DNA from: JADGRB01 sp036267635
GTDB lineage: Bacteria > Myxococcota_A > Polyangia > Fen-1088
Assembly: GCA_036267635.1 (NCBI GenBank)
Contig: DATAVR010000186.1
Location: forward strand, 1 to 64,000
Length of the DNA: 64,000 bases
Direction: 5' to 3'
The position numbers and the translations under genes were made by a program. Each line of letters begins with the position of its first letter. Within the stretch, counting starts at the first letter, position 1. Shown in pieces: positions 17,075 through 25,440 of this stretch. Under the pieces are notes generated by a model. It saw nothing but the letters and a program-made list of their open reading frames with translations. It made no database searches and had not been told where the DNA came from.

Positions 17075-19945
17075 GTGGACTGGAAAGCGACGCTCAACCT
17101 CCCCAAGACCGACTTCCCCATGCGCGCCGATCTGGCGCGGCGTGAGCCCGAATGGCTCGCCCGCTGGGCGCGCGACAAACAGTACGAGCGGATTTTGGAG
17201 GCGCGCGACAAGGAGGGGGCGCCGCCGTTCGTGCTCCACGACGGTCCACCCTACGCGACGGGCGCCATCCACTACGGAACGGTGCTCAACAAGGTGCTCA
17301 AGGACATCGTCGTCCGGTCGCAGCTGATGATGGGCAAGCGGGCGGTGTTCCGCCCCGGCTGGGACTGCCACGGGCTGCCGATCGAGCAGCAGGTCGAAAA
17401 GGAGCTGGGGCCGAAGGCGCGGGAGCTGAGCGCCACCGACTTCCGCAGCCACTGTGAACGGCACGCGCTCAAGTTCGTCGACATCATGCGCACCGAGTTC
17501 AAGCGGCTCGGCTGCCTCGGCAACTGGGACGATCCCTACCTGACGCTCTCGAAGGACTACGAGGCGGCGATCGCGCGCCAGCTGGCCGGGTTCGTGCGCG
17601 CCGGGCTCGTCTACCGCGACAAGAAGCCGGTGCACTGGTGCCTCACCCACCACACCGCGCTGGCCGAGGCGGAGGTCGAGTACGAGGACCACACCTCGCC
17701 GTCGATCTACGTGCGGTTTCCGGTGGTCGGCGATCTCGGCAAGGCCGACGCACGGCTCAAGGAGAAGCAGGCGGCGCTGGTCATCTGGACGACGACGCCC
17801 TGGACGTTGCCGGCGAACCTGGCGGTGGTCGCCAACCCCGAATTGGACTACGTGGCGATCCCCCGCGACGGCGAGTATCTGCTCGTCGCGGCTGGGCTGG
17901 CCGAGGCGTTCTTGGCCGCGACGGGAATCGATGCGCCCAAGGAATCCTGGATCGCGATCTCTCGGGAGGGATTGCGAGCGCTCGAGGGGACGCGCTACAC
18001 GCCGCCCTTCCCGCGGCCGAGCTCCGACGGCGACCGGGACTACCGGCTCTGGTTCGCGCGTCACGCCACGCTGGAGGCGGGGACCGGGCTCGTTCACACG
18101 GCCCCAGGCCACGGCGCGGACGACTACCTGGTCGGGCGCGAGCACGGCCTGACGATCTTCGCGCCCGTCGACGGCAACGGCCGCTTCACCAGCGAGGTGG
18201 AGCTGGGCGAGCTCGCCGGCGCGCGCGTGTTCGACGCCAACCCGAAGATCGTCGAGGGGCTCGCCGCGCGCGGCCTCCTGCTGAACAAGGTGGGTGAGAC
18301 GCTCCGCCATCAGTACCCCTGCTGCTGGCGCTGCAAGAAGCCGATTATCTTCCGCGCCACCCTGCAATGGTTCGCCCGGCTCGGCGACGCCGAGGACGAC
18401 AAGTCGCTGCGCCACCGCGCGCTGGCCGAGATCGCGCGGACGCAGTGGATTCCGACCTGGGGCGAAAACCGCATCCGCGGGATGATCGAGGCGCGGCCCG
18501 ACTGGTGCCTGTCGCGCCAGCGCGTCTGGGGGGTGCCGATCCCGGCGTTTCGCTGCACCGCCTGCCGGAATGATCTGCTGGAGGCGCCGGTTATCGAGCA
18601 CGTGGCTGAGATCTTCGCGCGCGAGGGGTCGAACGCCTGGTTCTCGCGGGCGGCCCAGGAGCTGCTGCCGGAGCCGGCGCCGGCCTGCCCTTGCGGTCAG
18701 GGGGAATGGGAGAAACAACACGACATCGTCGACGTCTGGTTCGAGTCGGGCGTGTCGTGGGCGGCGGTCGCCGACGGCAAGCTCGTCCCCAAGGGTGAAA
18801 AGGTCGACCTCTACCTCGAGGGGGCCGACCAGCATCGCGGCTGGTTCCACTCGTCCCTGCTGGTCTCGACGGCGACCCGCGGGAAGGCGCCCTACAAGGC
18901 GGTGCTGACCCACAGCTGGGTGCTCGACGAGAACGGCAAGTTCTACTCGAAGTCGGACATCGCCAAGGCCGACGGCACCAAGATCAAGTACGTCGCGCCG
19001 GCGGTCCGCATGGAGAAGAACGGCGCCGAGCTCTTGCGCCTCTGGACGGCGGCCGGCGACTACCAGAGCGACGTCGTCTTCTCCGAGGCGATCCTCACCC
19101 AGCTCTCGGAGTCGTACCGCAAGATCCGCAACACCTGCCGCTACCTGCTGTCGAACCTCTACGACTTCGTACCGGCGCGCGATCGGTTGGACGACGATCG
19201 GCTGCGCGAGCTGGATCTGCTGGCGCTGGGCCTCCTGCGCGAGCGCGACCACCAGATCTTCGAGGCCTACAAGCGCTACGCCTTTCATGAGGTGGTGCGA
19301 CTCATGAGCGACTACGTCACCACCGTCTCGGCCGAGTATCTCGACCCGGTGAAGGACGCTCTTTACTGCGAGTCGGCCAGCTCGCCCGCGCGGCGCAGCG
19401 TGCAGACCACGCTCTACGAGATGACCCGGACCCTGGCGACCTGGATGGCGCCGGTCCTCTGCTTCACCGCGCAGGACGTCGCCGACGAGCTCTCGCGCGT
19501 CACCGGCGAACCGTTCGACGTGCACGCCAGCGTGCGCGGGGAGCTCTATCCGCCCGGCAAGGCGCCCGTGAACCCCAACAAGCGCTGGACCGACGAGATC
19601 CGCCCGCGCCGCGAGGCGATCCTCAGGCCGCTGGAAAAGTTTCGCGCCGAGGGGCACAAGTCGCTGGACGCGCGCGTCCGGGTGACGCCGGCCGCCGCCG
19701 AGCGCCCGCACTGGCAGTGGAACCTCGACCACCTGAGCGAGCTCAGCGTCGTCTCGCGCGTCGAGCTCGACCCGACAGACGCACCCGCGGGCGCGGAGAC
19801 GTCGGTCGTCGTCGACGAAGCACCTTGGTCCAGCTGCCCGCGCTGCTGGCGGCGCACCGGCGACGCCCCCACGCCCGGCGCGCCCGATCCCAGCCTCTGC
19901 CAGCGCTGCGCCGCGGCCGTCTCCACTGGCTTGAGGAGCGACTGA
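17075..19945 (+). CDS. ileS: Isoleucyl-tRNA synthetase
   Basis: A 956-aa class I synthetase. Landmarks in order: HDGPPYATGAIHYG (about residue 50), the PGWDCHGLPIE segment, the editing-domain TTTPWTLPANLAV (about 235), DVWFESGVSWAAV (about 555), the anticodon-binding helices and a C-terminal zinc finger CPRCWRR...CQRC (about 922-945). Both catalytic signatures deviate. HIGH reads HYGT, and the KMSKS loop reads KFYSKSDIAKADG with an insertion before YVAPAVRMEKNGAELLRLW. The rest of the active site is normal, so I read these as a lineage variant rather than a dead enzyme. The stop overlaps the lspA start by one base (TGATG). Confidence 0.93.
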   Translation: MDWKATLNLPKTDFPMRADLARREPEWLARWARDKQYERILEARDKEGAPPFVLHDGPPYATGAIHYGTVLNKVLKDIVVRSQLMMGKRAVFRPGWDCHGLPIEQQVEKELGPKARELSATDFRSHCERHALKFVDIMRTEFKRLGCLGNWDDPYLTLSKDYEAAIARQLAGFVRAGLVYRDKKPVHWCLTHHTALAEAEVEYEDHTSPSIYVRFPVVGDLGKADARLKEKQAALVIWTTTPWTLPANLAVVANPELDYVAIPRDGEYLLVAAGLAEAFLAATGIDAPKESWIAISREGLRALEGTRYTPPFPRPSSDGDRDYRLWFARHATLEAGTGLVHTAPGHGADDYLVGREHGLTIFAPVDGNGRFTSEVELGELAGARVFDANPKIVEGLAARGLLLNKVGETLRHQYPCCWRCKKPIIFRATLQWFARLGDAEDDKSLRHRALAEIARTQWIPTWGENRIRGMIEARPDWCLSRQRVWGVPIPAFRCTACRNDLLEAPVIEHVAEIFAREGSNAWFSRAAQELLPEPAPACPCGQGEWEKQHDIVDVWFESGVSWAAVADGKLVPKGEKVDLYLEGADQHRGWFHSSLLVSTATRGKAPYKAVLTHSWVLDENGKFYSKSDIAKADGTKIKYVAPAVRMEKNGAELLRLWTAAGDYQSDVVFSEAILTQLSESYRKIRNTCRYLLSNLYDFVPARDRLDDDRLRELDLLALGLLRERDHQIFEAYKRYAFHEVVRLMSDYVTTVSAEYLDPVKDALYCESASSPARRSVQTTLYEMTRTLATWMAPVLCFTAQDVADELSRVTGEPFDVHASVRGELYPPGKAPVNPNKRWTDEIRPRREAILRPLEKFRAEGHKSLDARVRVTPAAAERPHWQWNLDHLSELSVVSRVELDPTDAPAGAETSVVVDEAPWSSCPRCWRRTGDAPTPGAPDPSLCQRCAAAVSTGLRSD

Positions 19946-20451
19946 TGACCCCCACCCGCCGCAAGTACCTGCTGTTCTCCGTGTTCATGCTGGTGAGCCT
20001 GGTCCTCGACCAGTGGACCAAGGTGATGGCGCGCGAGGTGCTGCGCCCGAGGGGCCCGTTCAACCCGAAGGTGCTCGTCTCAGGGACCTTCGAGCTGCGC
20101 TACGCGGAGAACCCCGGCGTCGCCTTCAGCATGCTGCAGGACCTGCCGGGCGGGCGCGTCCTGCTGACGCTGCTGGCGATCGCGGCGTTCGCGCTGGTGA
20201 TCGTCTACCTGCGCAAGACGCCGCTCGAGAACTCGCGCCTCCACGTCGCGCTGGGCCTCGTCGGCGGCGGCGCGATCGGGAACCTCATCGACCGCGCCAT
20301 GTACGGCAAGGTGACCGACTTCATCGTCTTGAAGAAGGGGATCCACGAGTGGCCGGCCTTCAACATCGCCGACGCCGCGCTCTGCGTCGGGGTAGGGCTG
20401 ATGCTGCTCGACATGATCATCGCCTGGCGAAGCGAGCGCGCGGCCGCGTAG
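19945..20451 (+). CDS. lspA: Lipoprotein signal peptidase (signal peptidase II)
   Basis: A 168-aa inner-membrane aspartyl protease that cuts lipoprotein precursors before the lipidated Cys. The family boxes are present: D22 in LVLDQWTK, NPGVAFSM (56-63), the catalytic aspartates D116 (GNLIDRA) and D143 (AFNIADAAL), and VTDFI between them. Four hydrophobic helices are evident. It is coupled to ileS by overlap, the classical ileS-lspA order, and followed by lgt. That groups two consecutive lipoprotein-maturation enzymes, fitting the many lipoproteins encoded nearby. Confidence 0.95.
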   Translation: MTPTRRKYLLFSVFMLVSLVLDQWTKVMAREVLRPRGPFNPKVLVSGTFELRYAENPGVAFSMLQDLPGGRVLLTLLAIAAFALVIVYLRKTPLENSRLHVALGLVGGGAIGNLIDRAMYGKVTDFIVLKKGIHEWPAFNIADAALCVGVGLMLLDMIIAWRSERAAA

Positions 20452-20473
20452 CGGCCCGGACACGGGAGTTGTC

Positions 20474-21388
20474 TTGCACCCGGTCCTGTTCACGTTCCCG
20501 TTCGGACGCCGCGAGATCGCTCTGCACAGCTATGGCCTCCTCATCGCGGCCGGCCTGGCGGTGGGGATCTGGCTCGCTTCCCGCGAAGGGGCGCGACGGG
20601 GGTTCGACCGCGGGCGGGTGCTCGATCTAGCCTTCTGGCTGGTGGTCGCCGGGCTCATCGGCTCGCGGCTCACCTATGGTCTGGTGAACGCGCGCAGCTT
20701 CGTGCGCGCCTGCCTCGACGGCACGGGGCCCTGGTGGCGCGACTGCACCAATCTGTTCGCCATCTGGGAGGGGGGCCTGGTGTTTTACGGGGGCGTCGCC
20801 GCGGCGGCGATCGTGGCCCTGCTCTTCGCCCGACGCGAGGGTTGGTCGTTCGGCGACGTCGGCGACCTCTTCGCGCCGGCGCTCGCGGTAGGTCACGCCT
20901 TCGGCCGCCTCGGCTGCTTCGCCGCCGGCTGCTGCTTCGGCAAGGAGACCACGGCGCGCTTCGGCGTCGCCTTCCCGCGCAGCAGCGTCGCCTTCGACGT
21001 CCTCGAGCGCGCGGGAGCGATCCCGATCGGCGCCAGCGAGACGCCGCCGCTCCACCCGACGCAGCTCTACGAGGCCGCCGGCGAGCTGGCGCTGTTCGGG
21101 CTGCTGTGCGCCCTCCGCCCGCGGCTGCGACGGCGGCCGGGCGCGCTCCTGCTCTGCTACCTCGGCCTCTACGCGCTCTTGCGTTTCGTCATCGAGATCT
21201 TCCGCGGCGACGTGCTGCGCGGGTTTCCCATCGAGCTCGAGACGCCGCGGCTGGCGCTCTGGCTGGGGTTGCCGCCCGCCGAGCCGATCTTCCTCTCAGC
21301 CGGCCAGATCGGCAGCCTCCTCACCATCGCCGCGGTGGCGGCGGCGCTGATCTGGCGCCACAGAGCTCCGCGAACGCCCGCGCCTTGA
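20474..21388 (+). CDS. lgt: Phosphatidylglycerol-prolipoprotein diacylglyceryl transferase
   Basis: A 304-aa multi-pass inner-membrane enzyme that adds diacylglycerol to the lipobox Cys. The signature HAFGRLGCFAAGCCFGKE lies at about residue 139 and HPTQLYEA at about 194, with HSYGLLIAAGLAVG near the N-terminus. Start is TTG 20474 with GGGAG seven bases before it, 22 nt after lspA. The last 68 bases overlap the 3' end of the convergent pabB gene. Confidence 0.94.
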   Translation: MHPVLFTFPFGRREIALHSYGLLIAAGLAVGIWLASREGARRGFDRGRVLDLAFWLVVAGLIGSRLTYGLVNARSFVRACLDGTGPWWRDCTNLFAIWEGGLVFYGGVAAAAIVALLFARREGWSFGDVGDLFAPALAVGHAFGRLGCFAAGCCFGKETTARFGVAFPRSSVAFDVLERAGAIPIGASETPPLHPTQLYEAAGELALFGLLCALRPRLRRRPGALLLCYLGLYALLRFVIEIFRGDVLRGFPIELETPRLALWLGLPPAEPIFLSAGQIGSLLTIAAVAAALIWRHRAPRTPAP

Positions 21389-22718
21389 CCTCCGTCTCAC
21401 GCAGCTCCGCCTCCGGGGTCGAGTCGACGACGATGCCGCCGCCGACGGAGAGCTCGAGCTGGCCGGCGCGCGCGACGGCGGTGCGAATGGCGATCGCCAG
21501 ATCGAGGTCGCCGGCCGCCCCCAACCAGCCGGTCGCACCGGTGTAGAGGCCGCGGGGGGCCGGCTCGAGCTCGTCGATGATCTGCATCGCCCGCCGCTTG
21601 GGCGCGCCGGTCACCGAGCCTCCAGGAAAGGTGGCGGCCAGCAGCGCTGCCAGCCCGACCTCCGGGCGGAGCTGCCCGCGCACGGTCGAGACCAGGTGGT
21701 GCACCGTCGGCAGCGAGACCAGGCGCGCCAGCGCGGCGACCTCGACGCTGCCGGAGACACAAACCCGGCCGAGGTCGTTGCGCTCGAGATCGACGATCAT
21801 CACGTGCTCGGCGCGATCCTTGGCCGCGGACCCGAGCTCGGCGGCGGCCGCGCGATCGGCGGCGGCATCGCCCCCGCGCGGACGGGTCCCCTTGATCGGG
21901 CGCGTCTCGACGGAGCCATCGGTGGCGAGCGACAGGAAGCGCTCCGGCGAGTTGCCCCAAATGGCGTCAAAGCCGGGATCGATGCCGCTCTGGCGCGCGT
22001 TGCCGCGGCTGATGAACGCCGCGTGGGGCGCCGGCGCCCGGGCCCGGAGCCCGGCCGCGATCAGGCTGGGATCGCCCGGCCCGCATGACGCCCGCAGCCG
22101 TCGCGACAGATTCACCTGATAAGCGTCCCCGGCCTGGAGGTAGTCGAGGATTCGCCCCACGCCGTCGAGGAAGGTCTGGTCTGGATCCACCGCGGCGAGG
22201 AGGCCCAACCGCGGCGGCTCGGTCGGCGCCTGGCGCGACAGCAGCTCGGCGAGCCGCGCGGCGGCCGCCGCGTCACGCCCGAAGATCGTGGCGGCGCCGG
22301 CGCCCTCGCGCACCCAGATCGCATCATTAAAGTAAAACTCGAACAATGGGCGGTCAACCTCGCGCGGTGACAGCCCGACCAGACGGCGACCAAGCTCGTA
22401 CGACAGCCAGCCGACAGCGACGGGGATTCCGGCCGGCGCCCCGCCCCTCGCGCTCCAGGCCGCGCGCGCCTCGGCCCAGGCTTGCTCGAGCGCGGCCAGA
22501 TCGCTCGGCCTCGAGCCGCGCACGGTGGCGACAGGCTGGGCGCCGACCAGATCGCGCGCGATGCTCGCCTCGTCGACGGCTTCGTCGACGGCTTCGTCGG
22601 CGGCTTCGTCGGCGGCTTCGTCGGCGGCCGGCGTCGACAGCCAGAAGGCGCCGGCGGCCGTCGCCGCGCGCCGGGCCGCCTCCGCCGGCGTCAACCGATC
22701 GGCGGCGACCGCAATCAC
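21321..22718 (-). CDS. pabB: Aminodeoxychorismate synthase component I (PabB-like)
   Basis: A 465-aa chorismate-binding enzyme that makes 4-amino-4-deoxychorismate for folate. The chorismate domain shows LQAGDAYQVNLSRRL, ETRPIKGTRPRGG (the PIKGT Lys typical of PabB, against PIAGT of TrpE), EHVMIVDLERNDLGRV, PTVHHLVSTV, FPGGSVTGAPK and GLYTGATGW. The N-terminal part contains an acidic tandem repeat (22563-22630). GTG 22718 overlaps the pgsA stop by four bases (GTGA), so it is coupled to pgsA. The C-terminus ends in a Pro-rich tail that lies antisense to lgt. No glutaminase domain is fused, so PabA must be elsewhere. Confidence 0.88.
   Translation of the reverse strand: MIAVAADRLTPAEAARRAATAAGAFWLSTPAADEAADEAADEAVDEAVDEASIARDLVGAQPVATVRGSRPSDLAALEQAWAEARAAWSARGGAPAGIPVAVGWLSYELGRRLVGLSPREVDRPLFEFYFNDAIWVREGAGAATIFGRDAAAAARLAELLSRQAPTEPPRLGLLAAVDPDQTFLDGVGRILDYLQAGDAYQVNLSRRLRASCGPGDPSLIAAGLRARAPAPHAAFISRGNARQSGIDPGFDAIWGNSPERFLSLATDGSVETRPIKGTRPRGGDAAADRAAAAELGSAAKDRAEHVMIVDLERNDLGRVCVSGSVEVAALARLVSLPTVHHLVSTVRGQLRPEVGLAALLAATFPGGSVTGAPKRRAMQIIDELEPAPRGLYTGATGWLGAAGDLDLAIAIRTAVARAGQLELSVGGGIVVDSTPEAELRETEVKARAFAELCGARSAPPPPRRW
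22563..22630. repeat. 12-nt tandem repeat inside pabB
   Basis: About five near-identical units (GGCTTCGTCGGC/GACGGCTTCGTC) encode a (A/V)DEA run near residue 30-52 of PabB. It probably arose by slippage and makes an acidic linker. Confidence 0.75.
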
Positions 22719-23311
22719 GCCTGCGTGCGCGCCTCGGCCAGCGCCGCCGACAGGAAGCTGCGCATGTACTGCGCCATCGAAAACAGCGATACCACCGTCG
22801 ACACGTAAAGGACGATCAGCCCCGCCAGGTGGTAGTCGATCGTCTTTCCCGTGCCCAGCATCGGATAGCGGAAGTAGACGAGTAGCATCATCACCGCCAC
22901 CAGCTGCAAGGCGGTCTTGATCTTGCCGCTGTCGCTGGCGGAGATCACCAGCCCCTGCGCCGAGGCGACGCTGCGCAGGCCATTCACCGCCAGATCGCGC
23001 GCGATGATCACCACCACCACCCAGGCTGGCACGCGCGACAGCGCCACCATGTAGACCAGCACCGCGGTGACGGTCAGCTTGTCGGCCAGCGGGTCGAGGA
23101 ACTTCCCGAGCGTGCTCACCTCGCCGCGCTTGCGCGCCAGATAGCCGTCGAGCCCGTCGCCGGCGGCGCTGATCAGATAGAGCAGGCTGGCGATGAAGCT
23201 GCGCAGCGGGCTGAAATTGTCGATGAACGTCAGCACGAAGGGGATCAGCACCACCCGACTCATGGTCACCAGGTTCGGGACGTTGGTCAGCTCGCGCCGG
23301 AGGCTCGCCAT
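22715..23311 (-). CDS. pgsA: CDP-diacylglycerol-glycerol-3-phosphate 3-phosphatidyltransferase
   Basis: A 198-aa membrane enzyme of the CDP-alcohol phosphatidyltransferase family, making phosphatidylglycerol phosphate. The motif D-x2-DG-x2-AR-x8-G-x3-D-x3-D is complete in DGLDGYLARKRG...GKFLDPLADK (about residues 50-76). NVPNLVTMSRVVLIPFVL is the usual N-terminal helix. It begins 3 nt after the TPR-AIM24 stop and overlaps pabB. Phosphatidylglycerol is the lipid donor used by Lgt, whose gene is adjacent on the other strand. Confidence 0.93.
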   Translation of the reverse strand: MASLRRELTNVPNLVTMSRVVLIPFVLTFIDNFSPLRSFIASLLYLISAAGDGLDGYLARKRGEVSTLGKFLDPLADKLTVTAVLVYMVALSRVPAWVVVVIIARDLAVNGLRSVASAQGLVISASDSGKIKTALQLVAVMMLLVYFRYPMLGTGKTIDYHLAGLIVLYVSTVVSLFSMAQYMRSFLSAALAEARTQA

Positions 23312-23314
23312 CCG

Positions 23315-24682
23315 CTACCCCCGGATCGCCTGATCAACGGCCTGGTGAGCAGCCTCGAGCAACACCACGCCCTCTCCCTGACAGCCGAGCTGAAACGGCG
23401 CCGCCCCCGGCATCCGCGCGCCGTGCGGGACGAGCCGGCCGACCCAGCCGTAGAGCCGCGCGGCCGAGATCAGCGTCGGCTTCTCGTCGGTCACCTTGAT
23501 GGCGATGGCGTCGCTCGGAAGCTCGAGCGCGACCATGCCGCTGCCCCGAAACTGCAGCATGCGCAGCCCCGTGTTCGGGACGCCGCCCGCTTCCCAGGTG
23601 AGCGACCCTTCGAACGCCAGGACACGATCCTCGCGCACATAGAGGACGTCGTCGGCCAGACGCAACGGGAGCCAGCGGTCGGTGGCGCCGGCGATCCAGA
23701 TCTCGCCGCCGCCGGTCAGCCGGAAAAACGGCGCCCCGCCCTCGCGCCCCATCGGCTCGCTGCTCACCCGCCCCTGCGCCCGCCGGACGCCTGGCTCCCA
23801 CGCCAGCGTGCCGGATCCAGCCAGGATCGCGTCGGCGCGCGCGTGGGCCTCATCGGCGATCCCCAGCCGGAACGCGCCGGACGGAATCGAGGGGGACGGC
23901 GCCTGGCCGAGGCGCGCCAGCACGAACGACAGCAGCGGCACCGCCTCGACCTCGCGTGGCGGCGGTGGGTCGATCATTTCCGAGGTCCCCGCGGAGATCC
24001 CCGGCTTGACGGAGCCCAGCTCCGTCCAGGCCACCACATCTCGGCCCTTCGACGAAACCGCGTGGACGACGGCTTCCAGGCGCTGGGGGGCCGGGTCGTC
24101 GGGGTGGCGCGCGGCGGGCTCCTTCCATCCCGGCGGCCGCCGCTCGGCGGCCACGGCGGGCGGCATGGGCGGCAGCGGCGGCGCCAGCGCGACCGGGCGG
24201 CCGATCCCCCCGCGCGACGGTGTCGGCGGACGCTGGACCTTGGCCGCTTGATCCAGCTCGTTCGCCAGCGCGTCCTGACCGGCGCGGCGGAACGCGGCGG
24301 CCGCTTCGACCACCTCGCCCTTCTTCGCGTAGGCGTAACCGAGGTAACTCCAGGCCCGCGCGTCGGCGGGAGCGATGCGCACCGCCATCTCCAGCTCGGG
24401 GAGCGCCTCGTCGAGCCGCCCCAGCTTGAGCGCCAGCAGACCCAGGTTGCGGCGCGCCCCCGCGTCGTGCGGCGTGACGCCGGCGATCTCGCGGTAGGTC
24501 GCGTGCGCGTCCTCGAACCGCCCCAGCTTGTAGCGCACCAGCGCCAGCAACGTCAGCGCCTTGGTGTCGGCGGGCGAGACCGACAGCGCGCGCAGGATCT
24601 CCCCCTCGGCTTCGCCGAATTTCTTGGAGGCGACCAGCTCGCCGGCGCTGGCCAGGTGGGCGACGAAGGGCGCGGCGCTCAT
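23315..24682 (-). CDS. TPR protein with AIM24-like C-terminal domain
   Basis: A 455-aa protein without signal peptide. Residues 5-150 are TPR repeats (FGEAEGEILRALSVSP, RFEDAHATYREIAGVTP, RLDEALPELEMAVRIAP, DARAWSYLGYAYAKKG). A Pro/Arg-rich linker (about 150-215) follows. The last 200 residues are beta-rich with an AIM24/TTHA0068-like ending (LQFRGSGMVALELPSD, VRREDRVLAFEGSL-type strands, GCQGEGVVLLE). AIM24-type domains are found in mitochondrial inner-membrane organisation proteins and many bacterial proteins of unclear function. The start ATG 24682 has GGGAG before it. It lies between the transglycosylase and pgsA in one minus-strand operon, suggesting an envelope role. Confidence 0.7.
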   Translation of the reverse strand: MSAAPFVAHLASAGELVASKKFGEAEGEILRALSVSPADTKALTLLALVRYKLGRFEDAHATYREIAGVTPHDAGARRNLGLLALKLGRLDEALPELEMAVRIAPADARAWSYLGYAYAKKGEVVEAAAAFRRAGQDALANELDQAAKVQRPPTPSRGGIGRPVALAPPLPPMPPAVAAERRPPGWKEPAARHPDDPAPQRLEAVVHAVSSKGRDVVAWTELGSVKPGISAGTSEMIDPPPPREVEAVPLLSFVLARLGQAPSPSIPSGAFRLGIADEAHARADAILAGSGTLAWEPGVRRAQGRVSSEPMGREGGAPFFRLTGGGEIWIAGATDRWLPLRLADDVLYVREDRVLAFEGSLTWEAGGVPNTGLRMLQFRGSGMVALELPSDAIAIKVTDEKPTLISAARLYGWVGRLVPHGARMPGAAPFQLGCQGEGVVLLEAAHQAVDQAIRG

Positions 24683-24704
24683 GTCATCTCCCGAGGTCCG
24701 GCTT

Positions 24705-25397
24705 TCATCGTTCCGCGGACGCTCCCGTCGCCATCCGATACTGGTCGTAACGGCGCATCACCATCCCCACGTAGGCGTGGGTCGTCTCGTAGGGGGGAAT
24801 GCCGCCGTACTTCTCGACCGCCGCCGGGCCGGCCTGATAGCCGGCGATCACCTTGACCTTCTCCTCCAGCGAGCAGACGGTCAGCGGGCGGCCGTCGTCG
24901 GTGGCCGCCGGCGTCTTGCAGAACCGCCGCGCCAGCACCTGAAGGTAGCGCGTCCCGCCCATGATGTTCTGCCGCGGGTCGAAGATGTCGGTCACCCCCA
25001 TGAGGCGCGCCGTCCCCGGCAGGAGCTGCATCAGCCCCTCGGCGCCGGCGCTGGAGACGACGCGCGGATCGAAGTCCGACTCGGTCCTGATGACCGCGCG
25101 GATGAACGCCTCCGGGATGCCGTAGAACGCCTGCCCGTCGAGGATGTCGCGGTCGAACCGGGTGTAACGCGCCGGCGACACGTCCCGGGCCGGCACGAGA
25201 TCGGTCGAGCCGCGCAGCGCCGAGGCCTTGCCCGGGCCTTTTTTGAAGAGCACCTTCCAGTGGCCGCCCGCCGGCTGCTTGTTGGTGAACTCGACCACCC
25301 CGTCGGCGCGCTCGCGCGACCAGAAGGTCCCGGCGTGCGCCGGCAGCGCCAGCGCCACGGCGGCCCCGACGAGAACGGTGAGCGTCCCCTTACGCAT
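24705..25397 (-). CDS. Lytic transglycosylase (SLT domain) with DUF4124-like N-terminus
   Basis: 230 aa, starting at ATG 25397, which begins the signal peptide KGTLTVLVGAAVALALPAHA. A DUF4124-like stretch (FWSRERADGVVEFTNKQP) precedes the SLT domain: the catalytic Glu is in RTESDFDP (about 104), followed by AEGLMQLLPGTA, NIMGGTRYL and AGYQAGPAAVEKYGG. It cleaves the MurNAc-GlcNAc bond in the periplasm, forming anhydro ends. A TACGAT hexamer 8 nt upstream supports this start over the longer frame. It heads the minus operon SLT-TPR/AIM24-pgsA-pabB and is divergent from nadB. Confidence 0.88.
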   Translation of the reverse strand: MRKGTLTVLVGAAVALALPAHAGTFWSRERADGVVEFTNKQPAGGHWKVLFKKGPGKASALRGSTDLVPARDVSPARYTRFDRDILDGQAFYGIPEAFIRAVIRTESDFDPRVVSSAGAEGLMQLLPGTARLMGVTDIFDPRQNIMGGTRYLQVLARRFCKTPAATDDGRPLTVCSLEEKVKVIAGYQAGPAAVEKYGGIPPYETTHAYVGMVMRRYDQYRMATGASAER

Positions 25398-25405
25398 CGG
25401 TGCTG

Positions 25406-25411
25406 ATCGTA
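25406..25411 (-). promoter_or_regulatory. -10-like TACGAT, 8 nt before the transglycosylase start
   Basis: TACGAT on the minus strand with 8 nt to ATG 25397 and no Shine-Dalgarno. Confidence 0.4.
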
Positions 25412-25428
25412 ACACAGCGGTCATCAGC

Positions 25429-25434
25429 TAGACT
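25429..25434 (+). promoter_or_regulatory. -10-like TAGACT, 6 nt before nadB
   Basis: TAGACT-CCGAGG-GTG puts the expected transcription start on the GTG itself. Confidence 0.5.
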
Positions 25435-25440
25435 CCGAGG

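Noticed and set aside
16553..19732. A 1059-codon minus-strand frame with the dCMP deaminase at its end
   Set aside because: Only the last 149 residues match a family; the remainder is antisense to ileS, so the start was moved to 17002.
22563..22630. Short regular repeats resembling a CRISPR array
   Set aside because: The units are 12 nt, contiguous, without spacers, and in frame within pabB. The 18-nt repeats at 42321 and the GATC-type repeats at 59811 are likewise spacer-free.
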